This document shows, piece after piece, positions 33,785 through 42,617 of a DNA stretch of 44,066 nucleotides. This DNA is from a virus. The position numbers and the translations under genes were made by a program. The DNA lies in the IMG/VR virus record IMGVR_UViG_3300030103_005040, positions 1 to 44,066 of that record. One strand, given 5' to 3'. Position 1 is the first letter of the stretch, and each line of letters begins with the position of its first letter. A model generated the notes under the pieces. It was not told where the DNA came from. It saw only the letters and a program-made list of their open reading frames with translations, and did not search any database.

Positions 33785-34981
33785 TTATTTATTCTTTTTA
33801 ATTTTAAATTTAAAATCAGAAGAACTATCACCTAAAACTCTAGCTTTTATTCCACCAGTGTTAATTGGTCCTGTGAACTGTTGTCTTGGGTCCATGTTAA
33901 CGTTCTTGGACTTAGCCACGCTCTCCTTGAGTGCGTCTGCTTTGCCTTGCTCGTAGAAATGTTGCGCTATAGCGTCAGCATTCATAGCTGTAAATAAACT
34001 TTTATGGTAACCTTTAGCGTCTGACATTGTATTATCTTCGTTCAAAAACTTTTTGACAAAGTTGTTAATGTCGCTTTGTGTTTCCTTAACAGACTGAGAG
34101 TTTTTAACATTGTACCTAAACTTTTTGTCTCCAACATTAAATTCAAAACCTTTGAAGTCTTTATTGAATAATTGGTTAGTTTTGTTTAAAAACGTCCTGT
34201 GCTGTTTTTCAGCTACTTGTTTATTGTCTTCCGACTCTTTGTTATACCTATTAAAAAAGTCTACAGCTTTTTGTTGCTCAGTTGTGAGCTTACTTCCAGC
34301 TTTGATTTCTTCATAGTATTTGGATTTTACACTTTCCAAGTGGTTCTTTGCTTGAGCAACTTGCTCCTTCAAAGCTAATTTTTTTCTTCTTATATCTCTT
34401 TCTTCATCTTCTTCTTCGTCGTAAGAAAATTGATCTTCCATCATGAAGTCTATTTCTTCTGTGTTAAGATGAGGTTTAGTTTGTTTATAGTATTCTCTTA
34501 ATAAAGACAAGTTGTCAAACTTAGAATAATCCTGATTTAATCTAACATAGTCTTCTATATCTCCTCCAGTTTCATCTATAAAGTCAACTAACTTTTGAAT
34601 GTTTTCTGGTAATGGTTTTCCAGTAGCTTCAGCTTCTGCTATCGCTTCTTCAACTTCTTCAGTAACTTGCTCAACTTCTTCTTGAACCTCTTCATCAGTT
34701 ATTTCTTCAACTACAACATCTTCTTGTGCTTCGACTTCCGGCTGTACTTCTTCTTGTTCTTGTACGGGCTCGGAGTTTTCATCGCTTCCAACCACTCTTG
34801 TGTCGTCAGCTGTGTCATCTGCAGCTTCTGTTGTTTCTTCTTGGTTTTCATTTTCAACTGGTTTACTTAAATCTACTTTGATAACACTGTCGTCGCCAGC
34901 GCTTTCAAATTTATTTTCATCAACTGTTTCTACAGTTTGTTCTTGTGTAGTTTCATCAACTACGTTTTCATTTTCTTCCAT
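33785..34981 (-). CDS. capsid scaffolding protein (398 aa)
   Basis: Residues 1-125 are extremely acidic and low-complexity (many Glu, Asp, Val, Thr), then a folded helical section (about 127-190), a long charged coiled coil (about 190-285) and a C-terminal part with YHKSLFTAMNADAIAQHFYE, GKADALKESVAKSKNVN and a basic end FKFKIKKNK. An acidic, extended, coiled-coil protein with a basic C-terminus immediately before the capsid gene is the classic layout of podovirus scaffolds, whose basic tail binds the capsid protein. It would be expelled or degraded when DNA is packaged. Confidence 0.8.
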   Translation of the reverse strand: MEENENVVDETTQEQTVETVDENKFESAGDDSVIKVDLSKPVENENQEETTEAADDTADDTRVVGSDENSEPVQEQEEVQPEVEAQEDVVVEEITDEEVQEEVEQVTEEVEEAIAEAEATGKPLPENIQKLVDFIDETGGDIEDYVRLNQDYSKFDNLSLLREYYKQTKPHLNTEEIDFMMEDQFSYDEEEDEERDIRRKKLALKEQVAQAKNHLESVKSKYYEEIKAGSKLTTEQQKAVDFFNRYNKESEDNKQVAEKQHRTFLNKTNQLFNKDFKGFEFNVGDKKFRYNVKNSQSVKETQSDINNFVKKFLNEDNTMSDAKGYHKSLFTAMNADAIAQHFYEQGKADALKESVAKSKNVNMDPRQQFTGPINTGGIKARVLGDSSSDFKFKIKKNK

Positions 34982-35002
34982 GATAAAATATTATATAATT
35001 AA

Positions 35003-37426
35003 TTATTTAGGTTCAAAAGCACCTAAATCAAATCCACCTCCAAGTATATCATTACCTGAAGATTCAAAGTTTTTAGGTGGTTTGCCTGATTGACGTTGAT
35101 CTATAAGTTCACTTTGTTGTGAAGCTTGTATTTTAGTTCTTTCGTCTTTTCTATTTTCTTTAGCATCTTCTCTAGCTTTTAAATTAGCAGAGTCCATTGC
35201 TCTTAACTGCATGTTATATTGAAACTCTTGTTCCATTAACTGAGCTTTTAACGCTGCATCGGCTTGCATTTTCTGAGCATCAAGCTGCGCTTGCATTTGA
35301 GCTAGCTGAGCCTCCGCTTGTTTTAAAGCTTGTTGCTTTTGTATTTCAAGTTGCGCTTGCGCTTCTTGAGCTTGCGTATTAGCTTGAGCTTGAGCTTGTA
35401 TGTTCTGCTGCTGCATCATCTGATCTCTCTTCAGCTTTTTACCTCTACGTATTTTAAGTAGCTGATTAGCTAGCTTAATATTTTTAATATCTCTAAGATC
35501 TATAGCGTCTTCAAGATCTATTATCTTTTGCGCTAATGCTTGCTGTATGTTGTTCTCAAGTATAGCTTTTTGTTCTTCGTCAGGTGCTAACTCTAAAAAT
35601 ATACCAAAGTCATATAAATGTAGCTCAGACATTTCTTGTAGCGTAGCAACATTGTGTACGCCTATACTTTGTATAAACGCTTCTTTTGTAGGTGAATACT
35701 CTATAATATCAGATATTCTAAGAGATAAGCACTCACATATCTCCGCCGTCAAGAATAGCCCTGAGTTTAATATATGTCTTGTTGCTGTATTACTATTTGC
35801 AGCTGCTAGTTTTTGCACGCCAACTAAAGCTCTTTCATCAGGCATGCTACCATCACGAGCTTCGTTAAGCCCGGTCACGTCACGTATCATTTGCAAGTAA
35901 TAGTTATAATTACCTATTAACGCTTGTATTTTATTACCGCCAGATCCAGATGTTATTTCTTGAATAGGTACTTTACCTGGATTCATGTCGCCTTCTTGAG
36001 TAAATGATCTACCAATAACACTACCTGTTTGGAAGAACATGTTTAGAGCTTCCTGCGGATTATAGTTTGTACCATTACCTAAGTCAACTTCAGCTAAACC
36101 ATCAGCGTCTAAATAAACACCATCAGGCACCATACGCGACATTACTTGTTGTAGCTTTAAGTGTGTCAACTGTATCATATCGGCAAAGCCTGTGATACGT
36201 TTCACTAATGATTCAATTTTACCTTTATACATTCGTGGCGCAACAATACTATAGTTCATTTTTACTTTAGTAAAGTTACTTTTAGGGCGCATCATGTTTT
36301 CTGACATCTCCCACTTAAGCAGCTTATTAGTACCTAATATTAAAGCGCCTTCATATAAAGTTTCTATTGCTCTTTCAAGTTTAGAAAAATTACCTTCAAC
36401 GTCTGCTGGAGGATTAAAGCTATCATCTTTTTCTATGAGCTTGTCTGCACCGCTACCTGTTTCTTTAACTTTATAAACTTCATTCATGTAAGTTTTATAA
36501 TTAAAATATAAAACTTGAACTTTGTTATTATCTACATCTTGATACCTTGGCCCTGAGCTATGATAATTAGATTTTTGAGAATAACCTGTTTGTTGTATTT
36601 CTTCTAAATCTTCTTGAGTTAAATGAGGAAACTGCTTTGCTAATTCATTTATAGGTATTGTTTTAATTTCACCTACGTAATATATATCGTCAAAATAAGG
36701 AGATTCAGTATATGAATAAACTAAATCAGCTGGATCTACATACTCTACAGTAACGCCTTCAGATGTTGTAAAATTACTTTTAACAGCAGCAATACCTAAT
36801 ACTGTTAAATCATAGTATAATTGTCTTTTTATTAAATCGTAATTATTACCTTCTAGTAATACGTTGATAGCTTGTTCTTCTGCTATTTCTACAGCTTGCT
36901 TGTATGTTAGCTGCATGTGAAGCTCTAGTTCTTCTTGTGTTTCTGGTAACTTTTCAGGATCGTTTTGGTACAAGTTAATACCAAACTCTTGAGCAGCAAA
37001 GTCATTCATCTCTTTTGTAGCCATATCACCAAGTACACTTTCCATATACTCAGTTCTTTTAGCTACGCCATATGGATCTTGAGAGTACGCTTTTATATCA
37101 AATGCTCTATCAGCTATACCATTTACTACAATATCAACAAACTTTGGAATAATTGGAACTGGCGTCCAGTCTAAGTTTAAATAACTTAAGTCACCGTTTA
37201 TAGACAGTTCATCTTTATATTTTTGTATTGGCTGCTCGCCTCTAGCGTATAATCTTAACTTGTGAAAATTGTTAAAGTTTGCATCATATCTAGTGTGCCT
37301 TCTATCATCGTAAAACCACTCTGTCTCTATTGCTTTAGCAACCTTTAAACCGTAGTCATAGCTTAACTTTTCAGCATCGCTAACTACTTGACTTGGAAAA
37401 TAACTTTTTATAACAGACTCTGCCAT
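35003..37426 (-). CDS. portal protein (807 aa)
   Basis: The order of segments, YDANFNNFHKLRLYARGEQP, LDWTPVPIIPKFVDIVVNGI, IAEEQAINVLLEGNNYDLIK, EYVDPADLVYSYTES and ITSGSGGNKIQALIGNYNYY followed by VTGLNEARDGSMPDERAL, fits portal proteins of short-tailed phages: wing, stem helices and crown. From about residue 650 to 770 lies a long Gln/Ala-rich coiled coil (QAQAQANTQAQEAQAQLEIQ), likely the C-terminal barrel that extends into the capsid. Twelve copies would form the DNA entry pore and dock the terminase and adaptor. It lies four bases after the terminase gene. The coiled-coil barrel is unusually long compared with T7 gp8. Confidence 0.85.
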   Translation of the reverse strand: MAESVIKSYFPSQVVSDAEKLSYDYGLKVAKAIETEWFYDDRRHTRYDANFNNFHKLRLYARGEQPIQKYKDELSINGDLSYLNLDWTPVPIIPKFVDIVVNGIADRAFDIKAYSQDPYGVAKRTEYMESVLGDMATKEMNDFAAQEFGINLYQNDPEKLPETQEELELHMQLTYKQAVEIAEEQAINVLLEGNNYDLIKRQLYYDLTVLGIAAVKSNFTTSEGVTVEYVDPADLVYSYTESPYFDDIYYVGEIKTIPINELAKQFPHLTQEDLEEIQQTGYSQKSNYHSSGPRYQDVDNNKVQVLYFNYKTYMNEVYKVKETGSGADKLIEKDDSFNPPADVEGNFSKLERAIETLYEGALILGTNKLLKWEMSENMMRPKSNFTKVKMNYSIVAPRMYKGKIESLVKRITGFADMIQLTHLKLQQVMSRMVPDGVYLDADGLAEVDLGNGTNYNPQEALNMFFQTGSVIGRSFTQEGDMNPGKVPIQEITSGSGGNKIQALIGNYNYYLQMIRDVTGLNEARDGSMPDERALVGVQKLAAANSNTATRHILNSGLFLTAEICECLSLRISDIIEYSPTKEAFIQSIGVHNVATLQEMSELHLYDFGIFLELAPDEEQKAILENNIQQALAQKIIDLEDAIDLRDIKNIKLANQLLKIRRGKKLKRDQMMQQQNIQAQAQANTQAQEAQAQLEIQKQQALKQAEAQLAQMQAQLDAQKMQADAALKAQLMEQEFQYNMQLRAMDSANLKAREDAKENRKDERTKIQASQQSELIDQRQSGKPPKNFESSGNDILGGGFDLGAFEPK

Positions 37427-37429
37427 ATT

Positions 37430-39643
37430 TTATTTTATTATTGTAGATGTATATCCTTTATTATCGTATGTTGATACGTTTATGTTTAATTTTGGTTTTA
37501 TTCTTGTTGCTGTTGGTGTGTAAAGGTGTCTGTTGCAAGCCATTATAGCTAAACCTGAGCTTATAGTTGCATCAAACTTAGTTCTTTTATTTATATCAAA
37601 CCTAGACCAGTCGTTCAGCGTTTCATTAAAATATATATTTCCATACACTCCATCGCCTTTGTGGCCAACATGTTCTTGTATATACATTTCAATAGCAGCC
37701 GCATGAGCTTGCTTAATATCTTCACTAGAGTTTGGTATACCACCTATTTCTTTTTCAGTAACAGATAATTTATTCCAAGCTCTATCTGGTCTATTCATAC
37801 TAAAGCCTCTGTAACCTCTACGCTTTAAATAATAAAGCAGTCTTGGCTTATTATTCTCTGCAAGTAAAGGCATGCCGTAAAATACTAACGCCATTAATAC
37901 ATCTTCAAAAAATATGTCTGCAGTTTGTGGTCTAGCTATATATTCTAAGAACATATGGTTTGGTGGAGCGTCTTCCATAGAAAACTTAGTTAATCCATGT
38001 AGCGATCCTTTAGAACCTTTGCCACCAACAGTACCGCTAATGTCGTAGCTGTCACAACCAAAAGCTCCAACGTATTCGTTACCAGGATATTTAACTCCAT
38101 TTTTTACTATTATCTTATTCTGCAAATGACTTGGCGGCACCCAGCTTATTTTAAACCTACCTTGTGCGTTAGGATAAAATATAACACTACTATCCTTAAT
38201 ACCATTTAACCATTGAAAGTTGCCGGTAGTAATAGCGTTATCATTACCTATACCTTCATTGTAATCTATTTGCTCGTATATCTTAACTAAATTAAATATA
38301 CTATTTTTTGCTTCATCTCTGAAAGCATGTTCTTCAGTTCTTGGAAACTGACGATAAAATTCATTTAAACCGTCTTGATCTCCTTTTAACCCGTCAGCTT
38401 CGTTATTCCAATGATCAATTATACCATAGTCAATTAATTCACCGTCGGGTCCGTATACATCATGATCTGGGTTATTAAATACAGGTTGTCCGTACTCGTC
38501 AATAAATCCTTCATAGTTCCACTCCATTGGGATAAACAAAGAATATAAACCAGACTTTGTTTGTCCATTGCGGTTTCTAGAAGTGACATTTGAGTCATTG
38601 TACAGTTTTTTAAAATTATCTCCACCTTTATCAAGAGCGTTACTCGTTGATCCCATCATGCATTTACCAACTATACGAGCACCTAGCCTTAAACAAGTTT
38701 TAGTTACCCGCCAGTTGTTTAGAATATTATCAGGTCTTTCCCACTTACCACTTTCATCGTGTACTAGCAGGTTGAGCTTTTCACCATCATAACTGTTGTC
38801 TCCAGTGTTTTTCCAGTCAATAGTAGTATCAAGTCCAACCAACTCTTCCTGCTTTTCGTTCGCAGTAATTTTTCTACGCGTAAACTTACTTGCAGGAACC
38901 CTATAAGCAAGTTCACTTTTAGGTCTGTCCATACCGTCTTGTATCGGTTTAAAGAAAAACGGATAGTTAACAGATATTGGTACAACCTTGTCGGTAAACA
39001 TTTTTTTAGCATCACCACCACTTTTAGATAGTATTCCATATCTAGAGTCACTCGATATAGTAGCTAAGTTAACGGTTTCAGCTGAGCTCATAAAAGAAAA
39101 ACCACTACGTCTGTTTTTTAAATAACACATACCGTAGCAGCGTTTGTCTGCTTTACAAGCTTCCCAGAATATAAAGAACAACCTGTTAGCCTCTCTAAAA
39201 TCAGGAGCACCAACATCTATTTTACTCCATTGAAGATACATATAATGACTGCCTGTTATATATGTAGGTTCATTATTGTTCATAAACCAAAAGCCTTCGT
39301 CGCGACGTTTAAACTCTTCATCTATATAGTCATACCACTGCTCTTTAGCTTCTTCTGGATATGCTCTCCAATCAAATATATTTTTTAATTTACCTAACTC
39401 TTTAGGGTATTCTAACCTTTGCCATTTTCTTTTGGCTGACACGTGCACTGATTTCGGTTCAGACGGCAACCCAATTCGCAAACCTTGAATCTCCACCACT
39501 TGTCCAATTTTTCCAGTTTTGCTAATAACGACAATATCATGTTCTTTATTATATCCATATTCCCATTTTTTAGATTTATTAAGTCGACTTATAGTTGTCT
39601 TCTTAACAGGTTCAACAATTTTATATAGCGTTTGTTCGTACAT
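37430..39643 (-). CDS. terL: terminase large subunit (737 aa)
   Basis: The DNA-packaging motor ATPase and nuclease. A deviant Walker A, KNRRSGFS (Lys176 to Ser183, Gly181), is followed by a Walker B LNLLVHDES with Asp296-Glu297 and a coupling motif MMGSTSN near 330. The nuclease domain has GAFGCDSYDI with Asp531, a conserved EYIARPQTADIFFEDVLMAL helix and a late Asp near 695 (SRFDINKRTKFDA), as expected for an RNase H-like metal site. N-terminal residues 1-70 are an extension before the WRAYPEEAKEQWYDYIDEEF block. It starts with a one-base overlap (TAATG) with the small-subunit candidate and precedes the portal gene. Confidence 0.9.
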   Translation of the reverse strand: MYEQTLYKIVEPVKKTTISRLNKSKKWEYGYNKEHDIVVISKTGKIGQVVEIQGLRIGLPSEPKSVHVSAKRKWQRLEYPKELGKLKNIFDWRAYPEEAKEQWYDYIDEEFKRRDEGFWFMNNNEPTYITGSHYMYLQWSKIDVGAPDFREANRLFFIFWEACKADKRCYGMCYLKNRRSGFSFMSSAETVNLATISSDSRYGILSKSGGDAKKMFTDKVVPISVNYPFFFKPIQDGMDRPKSELAYRVPASKFTRRKITANEKQEELVGLDTTIDWKNTGDNSYDGEKLNLLVHDESGKWERPDNILNNWRVTKTCLRLGARIVGKCMMGSTSNALDKGGDNFKKLYNDSNVTSRNRNGQTKSGLYSLFIPMEWNYEGFIDEYGQPVFNNPDHDVYGPDGELIDYGIIDHWNNEADGLKGDQDGLNEFYRQFPRTEEHAFRDEAKNSIFNLVKIYEQIDYNEGIGNDNAITTGNFQWLNGIKDSSVIFYPNAQGRFKISWVPPSHLQNKIIVKNGVKYPGNEYVGAFGCDSYDISGTVGGKGSKGSLHGLTKFSMEDAPPNHMFLEYIARPQTADIFFEDVLMALVFYGMPLLAENNKPRLLYYLKRRGYRGFSMNRPDRAWNKLSVTEKEIGGIPNSSEDIKQAHAAAIEMYIQEHVGHKGDGVYGNIYFNETLNDWSRFDINKRTKFDATISSGLAIMACNRHLYTPTATRIKPKLNINVSTYDNKGYTSTIIK

Positions 39644-39921
39644 TACTTAGATCTTCCTTCAGCAAATCCTTTAAACACTCTCTCTTTTTTATCTTCAGGT
39701 TCTTTACCTTCTAATATATTTTCTTCTTCTTGTATACGGTTAAGTATTTCAAAAGCATCAAATATAGCTAGCTTTTTAGTAGCCGCCGCGTTTTTAAGTC
39801 TATCAGCAGAAACATCATCTTCGGTATTAGTAATAATCTGCTCTTGAGCAACTTTGATTAATTCATCAACAGCCTTACGCCCAGCTAGGATTATACGCTT
39901 CTTCGTCTCCTTGATACTCAT
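39643..39921 (-). CDS. probable terminase small subunit (92 aa)
   Basis: A 92-residue charged helical protein starting MSIKETKKRIILAGRKAVDE, with a likely helical dimer region AAATKKLAIFDAFEILNRIQ and an acidic then basic tail. Position directly before the large subunit, with a one-base stop/start overlap, and its size are those of small terminase subunits, which bind packaging-site DNA and stimulate the motor. No canonical helix-turn-helix is obvious. The only available Met start lies 47 bases inside the upstream gene. I rely mainly on context. Confidence 0.55.
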   Translation of the reverse strand: MSIKETKKRIILAGRKAVDELIKVAQEQIITNTEDDVSADRLKNAAATKKLAIFDAFEILNRIQEEENILEGKEPEDKKERVFKGFAEGRSK

Positions 39922-40456
39922 ATTTAATTGTAATAAATTTATTTAAAACGCGATATAGCTTAGTATTGTCTATTATAAACTCGTATGTTGAAAAAGGTGT
40001 AAAGCCAACAAGCTCACCAACCTCATTTACACCGTCTGTATATTTAACAATACCTATGCATTGCTCTTCTTTTTCTTCAGCAAGATTATTTCTTTGTTTT
40101 ATAGGTTGAACAAAACAATAACCATCGCAAGCTTTCCATTTGTCTTTTGACTTATAAAGGAATATTTGATCTTGAGTGACTATGTAAGTATTCTCATCAA
40201 AAAAAGCTTTACTGTTCTTTTCGTTGCCTTGCATATCGTGCCATCTTCTAAACACATTGTGATGTACAATAACAATATCTCCAACTTTTATTTTTGTATC
40301 GAAAGCAGTAGGCGTAGCTTTAACCACGGCCTGTCTATTTACAAACTCGTGGTTAAATATTTCAGAATTTAATATTAACTCTGAATCGCCAACTTTTTTT
40401 ACATTGTTGTATCTATCGCCTAACGGCTCTATTACAAAACCATGTGTAGCTTTCAC
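39875..40456 (-). CDS. GroES-like (co-chaperonin type) protein (193 aa)
   Basis: The N-terminal part has the layout of a GroES barrel: GFVIEPLGDRYNNVKKVGDS (residues 6-25), a NRQAVVKATP strand, then KIKVGDIVIVHHNVFRRW near residues 55-72 where GroES has its conserved GD-x-V strand. A second strand set (CDGYCFVQPIKQ) and a C-terminal extension (about 130-193) make it twice the length of GroES. Phages such as T4 encode their own co-chaperonin (gp31) to fold the capsid protein, and the location just before terminase, portal and capsid genes is compatible. The fold is inferred by pattern; the mobile loop is not certain. Its C-terminus overlaps the next gene by 47 bases. Confidence 0.5.
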   Translation of the reverse strand: MKATHGFVIEPLGDRYNNVKKVGDSELILNSEIFNHEFVNRQAVVKATPTAFDTKIKVGDIVIVHHNVFRRWHDMQGNEKNSKAFFDENTYIVTQDQIFLYKSKDKWKACDGYCFVQPIKQRNNLAEEKEEQCIGIVKYTDGVNEVGELVGFTPFSTYEFIIDNTKLYRVLNKFITIKYEYQGDEEAYNPSWA

Positions 40457-40677
40457 TAATACTCTAAGTTGTATTCGACTGAAACAGCCATGTTTTTATT
40501 AAAGTCTTTCCAAGGTAATACGTCTTTGTTTTTTCTAATATACACAGAGAATTTATCTTTTTCTTCTATAATATCACAAATAGTATGACCACCGTAAACT
40601 TCTTGTCCAACGGCATAGTGCATAGCTTCATTTTTGTAATCTTTGCCTATGCTAATTTTTCTTATCAGCTTCGCCAT
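40456..40677 (-). CDS. small protein of unknown function (73 aa)
   Basis: A 73-residue protein starting MAKLIRKISIGKDYKNEAMH, with Gly-rich turn GQEVYGGHTICDIIEEKDK and strand FSVYIRKNKDVLPWKDF. The pattern suggests a compact beta barrel. It has no signal peptide or membrane segment. It overlaps the upstream coiled-coil gene by 26 bases and the GroES-like gene by one base, so it belongs to the same translational unit. No family is recognised. Confidence 0.6.
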   Translation of the reverse strand: MAKLIRKISIGKDYKNEAMHYAVGQEVYGGHTICDIIEEKDKFSVYIRKNKDVLPWKDFNKNMAVSVEYNLEY

Positions 40678-40951
40678 CCGTGTAGTCTATTTCTCCAGTT
40701 TGAATATTAATATTTACAGTGCCATATTCTTTTTCAAACTCTGATTGTAGTAAAGTTAATTGATCTTGTACAGCTTGAATATTATGAAGCAATGTATGCT
40801 TTTTTGTCTCCATCATACCAAGCTCTAGTTGTGCTCTGTTAAGAGTGTTAACTATTGATTGAACTTTTTGTAATTGCTCGTCTGTAATTTTTTCTGCCTT
40901 AGGTTTAAGGTCTACCATTTTCTCCTTCTTAGGAGTTTTTACTTTTGCCAT
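40652..40951 (-). CDS. coiled-coil protein (99 aa)
   Basis: A basic N-terminus (MAKVKTPKKEKMVDLKPKAE) is followed by one long helix pair from about residue 22 to 72 (QLQKVQSIVNTLNRAQLELG, then HNIQAVQDQLTLLQSEFEKE) and a beta hairpin VNINIQTGEIDY. The two-helix hairpin with an intervening Gly resembles prefoldin-like or small scaffold proteins; similar genes accompany terminase modules in marine phages, as I recall. The function is unknown. The start lies 35 bases after the stop of the upstream gene, in an A/T-rich leader with AAATT repeats. Confidence 0.6.
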   Translation of the reverse strand: MAKVKTPKKEKMVDLKPKAEKITDEQLQKVQSIVNTLNRAQLELGMMETKKHTLLHNIQAVQDQLTLLQSEFEKEYGTVNINIQTGEIDYTDGEADKKN

Positions 40952-40985
40952 AATTTAATTTAATTTAAGTTAATTGTTAATTGTG

Positions 40986-41768
40986 CTATATTTCAAAGCT
41001 AAGCACAAGCTTTATTGGATGAAGATTAAACCACTCTTCATCTTCTGGAGTTGGAGTAGAACCATCAGTGCCAAGAGCACTGTCAACAGTAATAGATTGA
41101 CCACCACTAGCGAAAGTAGCGTCTATAGCTGTTATAACGCCATAACGTCCTCCTGAAGAAGTTATTGTATCTCCTACGTCAAATATTCTTTCTGCGAGAG
41201 CTGTACCTCCAGAACCATCATCTACTTTTATAGGATTTATTTCGTCTGCATCTTCTACTGCTTGAAACACACTAGTGCTAAAGTTTAAGGCTGTGTTGCT
41301 AGCTCCAGTAAGTAAAGCAAAATAAATAGTATTAAAGCCGTTATCACTAATTCCAGGTATGCCTTCAAGTCCTATGAAAGGTATTTGATCATCAGCACCA
41401 CCGCCACCAGTAGTCATTATGTTAAAGTTAGCTGGAAAACCAACATCGCTTTTTGCATCTATATTTAAAGCAGCTACAACGTCTCTTCTACTGTTAATAC
41501 CTTGAGCCGAGGCGTGTACTGTTCCTAAAGTTCCTGGTACAGATCCATCTGACTTTGGATTAGCAAAAAGAAGTACTAAATCACCAGCTGTTTGATTACC
41601 AGTATCTTTACCTGATATTACCGCAGTAACACCTCTTAATACGGCGCCGCCTTTAGGTATGCTAAAAGCAGTCCAATCTGCAATTAAATCTCCGGCGCCA
41701 AAATTTCCATCGTCTTGCTTGTTGCCTGCAACTTCTACTGGTATTGTTACGTTAAAAAATTTTCCCAT
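40986..41768 (-). CDS. virion structural protein, predicted (260 aa)
   Basis: A 260-residue beta-rich protein starting MGKFFNVTIPVEVAGNKQDD. It has Gly/Ala/Asp/Thr-rich loops and motifs such as AFSIPKGGAVLRGVTAVISG and a C-terminal NLHPIKLVLSFEI, consistent with a jelly-roll. It has no signal peptide or enzyme motif. Comparable proteins occur beside lysis and head genes in marine phages, where they may decorate the capsid or tail. The sequence supports 'beta-rich virion protein' only. It follows the holin gene by five bases. Confidence 0.6.
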   Translation of the reverse strand: MGKFFNVTIPVEVAGNKQDDGNFGAGDLIADWTAFSIPKGGAVLRGVTAVISGKDTGNQTAGDLVLLFANPKSDGSVPGTLGTVHASAQGINSRRDVVAALNIDAKSDVGFPANFNIMTTGGGGADDQIPFIGLEGIPGISDNGFNTIYFALLTGASNTALNFSTSVFQAVEDADEINPIKVDDGSGGTALAERIFDVGDTITSSGGRYGVITAIDATFASGGQSITVDSALGTDGSTPTPEDEEWFNLHPIKLVLSFEI

Positions 41769-41773
41769 TTTAT

Positions 41774-42193
41774 TTATTTATTAGTTTGTTCGTTTTTCTT
41801 TGAACTTCCACCGAAGAAGAAGTCTATTATTGTATTTACTTTAGCACTCATAGCACCAAATATCGTTGATATAAAGCTAATTTCAAATTCACCTAACTCT
41901 ATTGATTTTGTAACAAAGTAATTAAACATTACAAATGTAATACCAAAATAAGCTACTGTAAATAATGTTGCTAATACTTTTTGTATAATAGCATCGTCTT
42001 TATAAAGATCACGTGCAGATTTGCGATCTTCAACTTCTTTTGCAAAAGCTTCTTTTTCTGCTTCAAGCATTAGCTTTTTAATAGCTAGCTTTGCAGCATC
42101 TCTTTCTTTATCTGTAGTTATTACTTTATCTAGTATACCTTCGGCGTTTTCAACAACTTTACCGATTATACCTCCAAATATATTACCCACCAT
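41774..42193 (-). CDS. probable holin, 3-TM family type (139 aa)
   Basis: I choose the ATG at 42193-42191, giving MVGNIFGGIIGKVVENAEGI, rather than an ATG 14 codons earlier, because the shorter form begins with the family's amphipathic helix and reduces the overlap with the upstream gene to 11 bases. A charged helix with EVEDRKSARDLYKDDAIIQK (about residues 50-70) leads into membrane segments at about 74-96 (ATLFTVAYFGITFVMFNYFV) and about 104-126. This order matches holins of the gene-transfer-agent/3-TM type (PF11351, from memory). It would open the inner membrane at lysis. Confidence 0.7.
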   Translation of the reverse strand: MVGNIFGGIIGKVVENAEGILDKVITTDKERDAAKLAIKKLMLEAEKEAFAKEVEDRKSARDLYKDDAIIQKVLATLFTVAYFGITFVMFNYFVTKSIELGEFEISFISTIFGAMSAKVNTIIDFFFGGSSKKNEQTNK

Positions 42194-42617
42194 ATGCGTT
42201 TCCGTTATTTGCTTCTTTTTCCCAAGGAAATCCACCGTCGCCAGCTTCTTTAGCTACACCATCAACGATTATCATATCTTTACCGTTCATTGTAACCCTT
42301 GGGTACGTGTTACCATTCCATTGAACAAAGTTATCGCCATACGCTAATTTACCTATACGCATATCTGTTGCGTGGCGCATTTCGTGATTTATAACTTGTC
42401 TTTCAACTTCACTGCCTGGTTCTATATCGTTACTAATGTAAATGCTACCATCCATGTTAGCTTCACCCATAACGCCAGGCTCTAAATCTTTTCTTATAAT
42501 AGGTGTTCCAGGTACTGATACGTCTGTATCTCCAGCTTCTTTGCCAAACCTCATTTTCTTTGAAATTTGTCCGTTTACTGCTATTGGTGTTCTACCTTTA
42601 CCTAGTTTAAATCCCAT
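42183..42617 (-). CDS. HExxH zincin-like protein (144 aa)
   Basis: The start MGFKLGKGRTPIAVNGQISK and the GEANMDGSIYISNDIEPGS block precede INHEMRHATDM, where His78-Glu79 and His82 form an HExxH zinc site with Glu79 as the catalytic base. A possible third ligand is Glu133 or Glu135 in PWEKEAN. Small soluble zincins with this exact layout are frequent in marine phage late regions. The substrate is unknown; virion protein processing or peptide cleavage during lysis are both possible, since it is coupled to the holin gene. One-base overlap with the upstream gene supports the start. Confidence 0.7.
   Translation of the reverse strand: MGFKLGKGRTPIAVNGQISKKMRFGKEAGDTDVSVPGTPIIRKDLEPGVMGEANMDGSIYISNDIEPGSEVERQVINHEMRHATDMRIGKLAYGDNFVQWNGNTYPRVTMNGKDMIIVDGVAKEAGDGGFPWEKEANNGNAYGG

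Noticed and set aside
21861-39643. Assignment to crAss-like phages
   Set aside because: Podovirus gene content, large internal proteins, protein lengths and a Bacteroidetes host are compatible, but I see no diagnostic gene in the window; a phylogeny of terminase, portal and capsid proteins would decide.
41774-42235. Longer start for the holin (14 extra codons)
   Set aside because: It would overlap the zincin gene by 53 bases; the ATG at 42193 fits the family's N-terminus.
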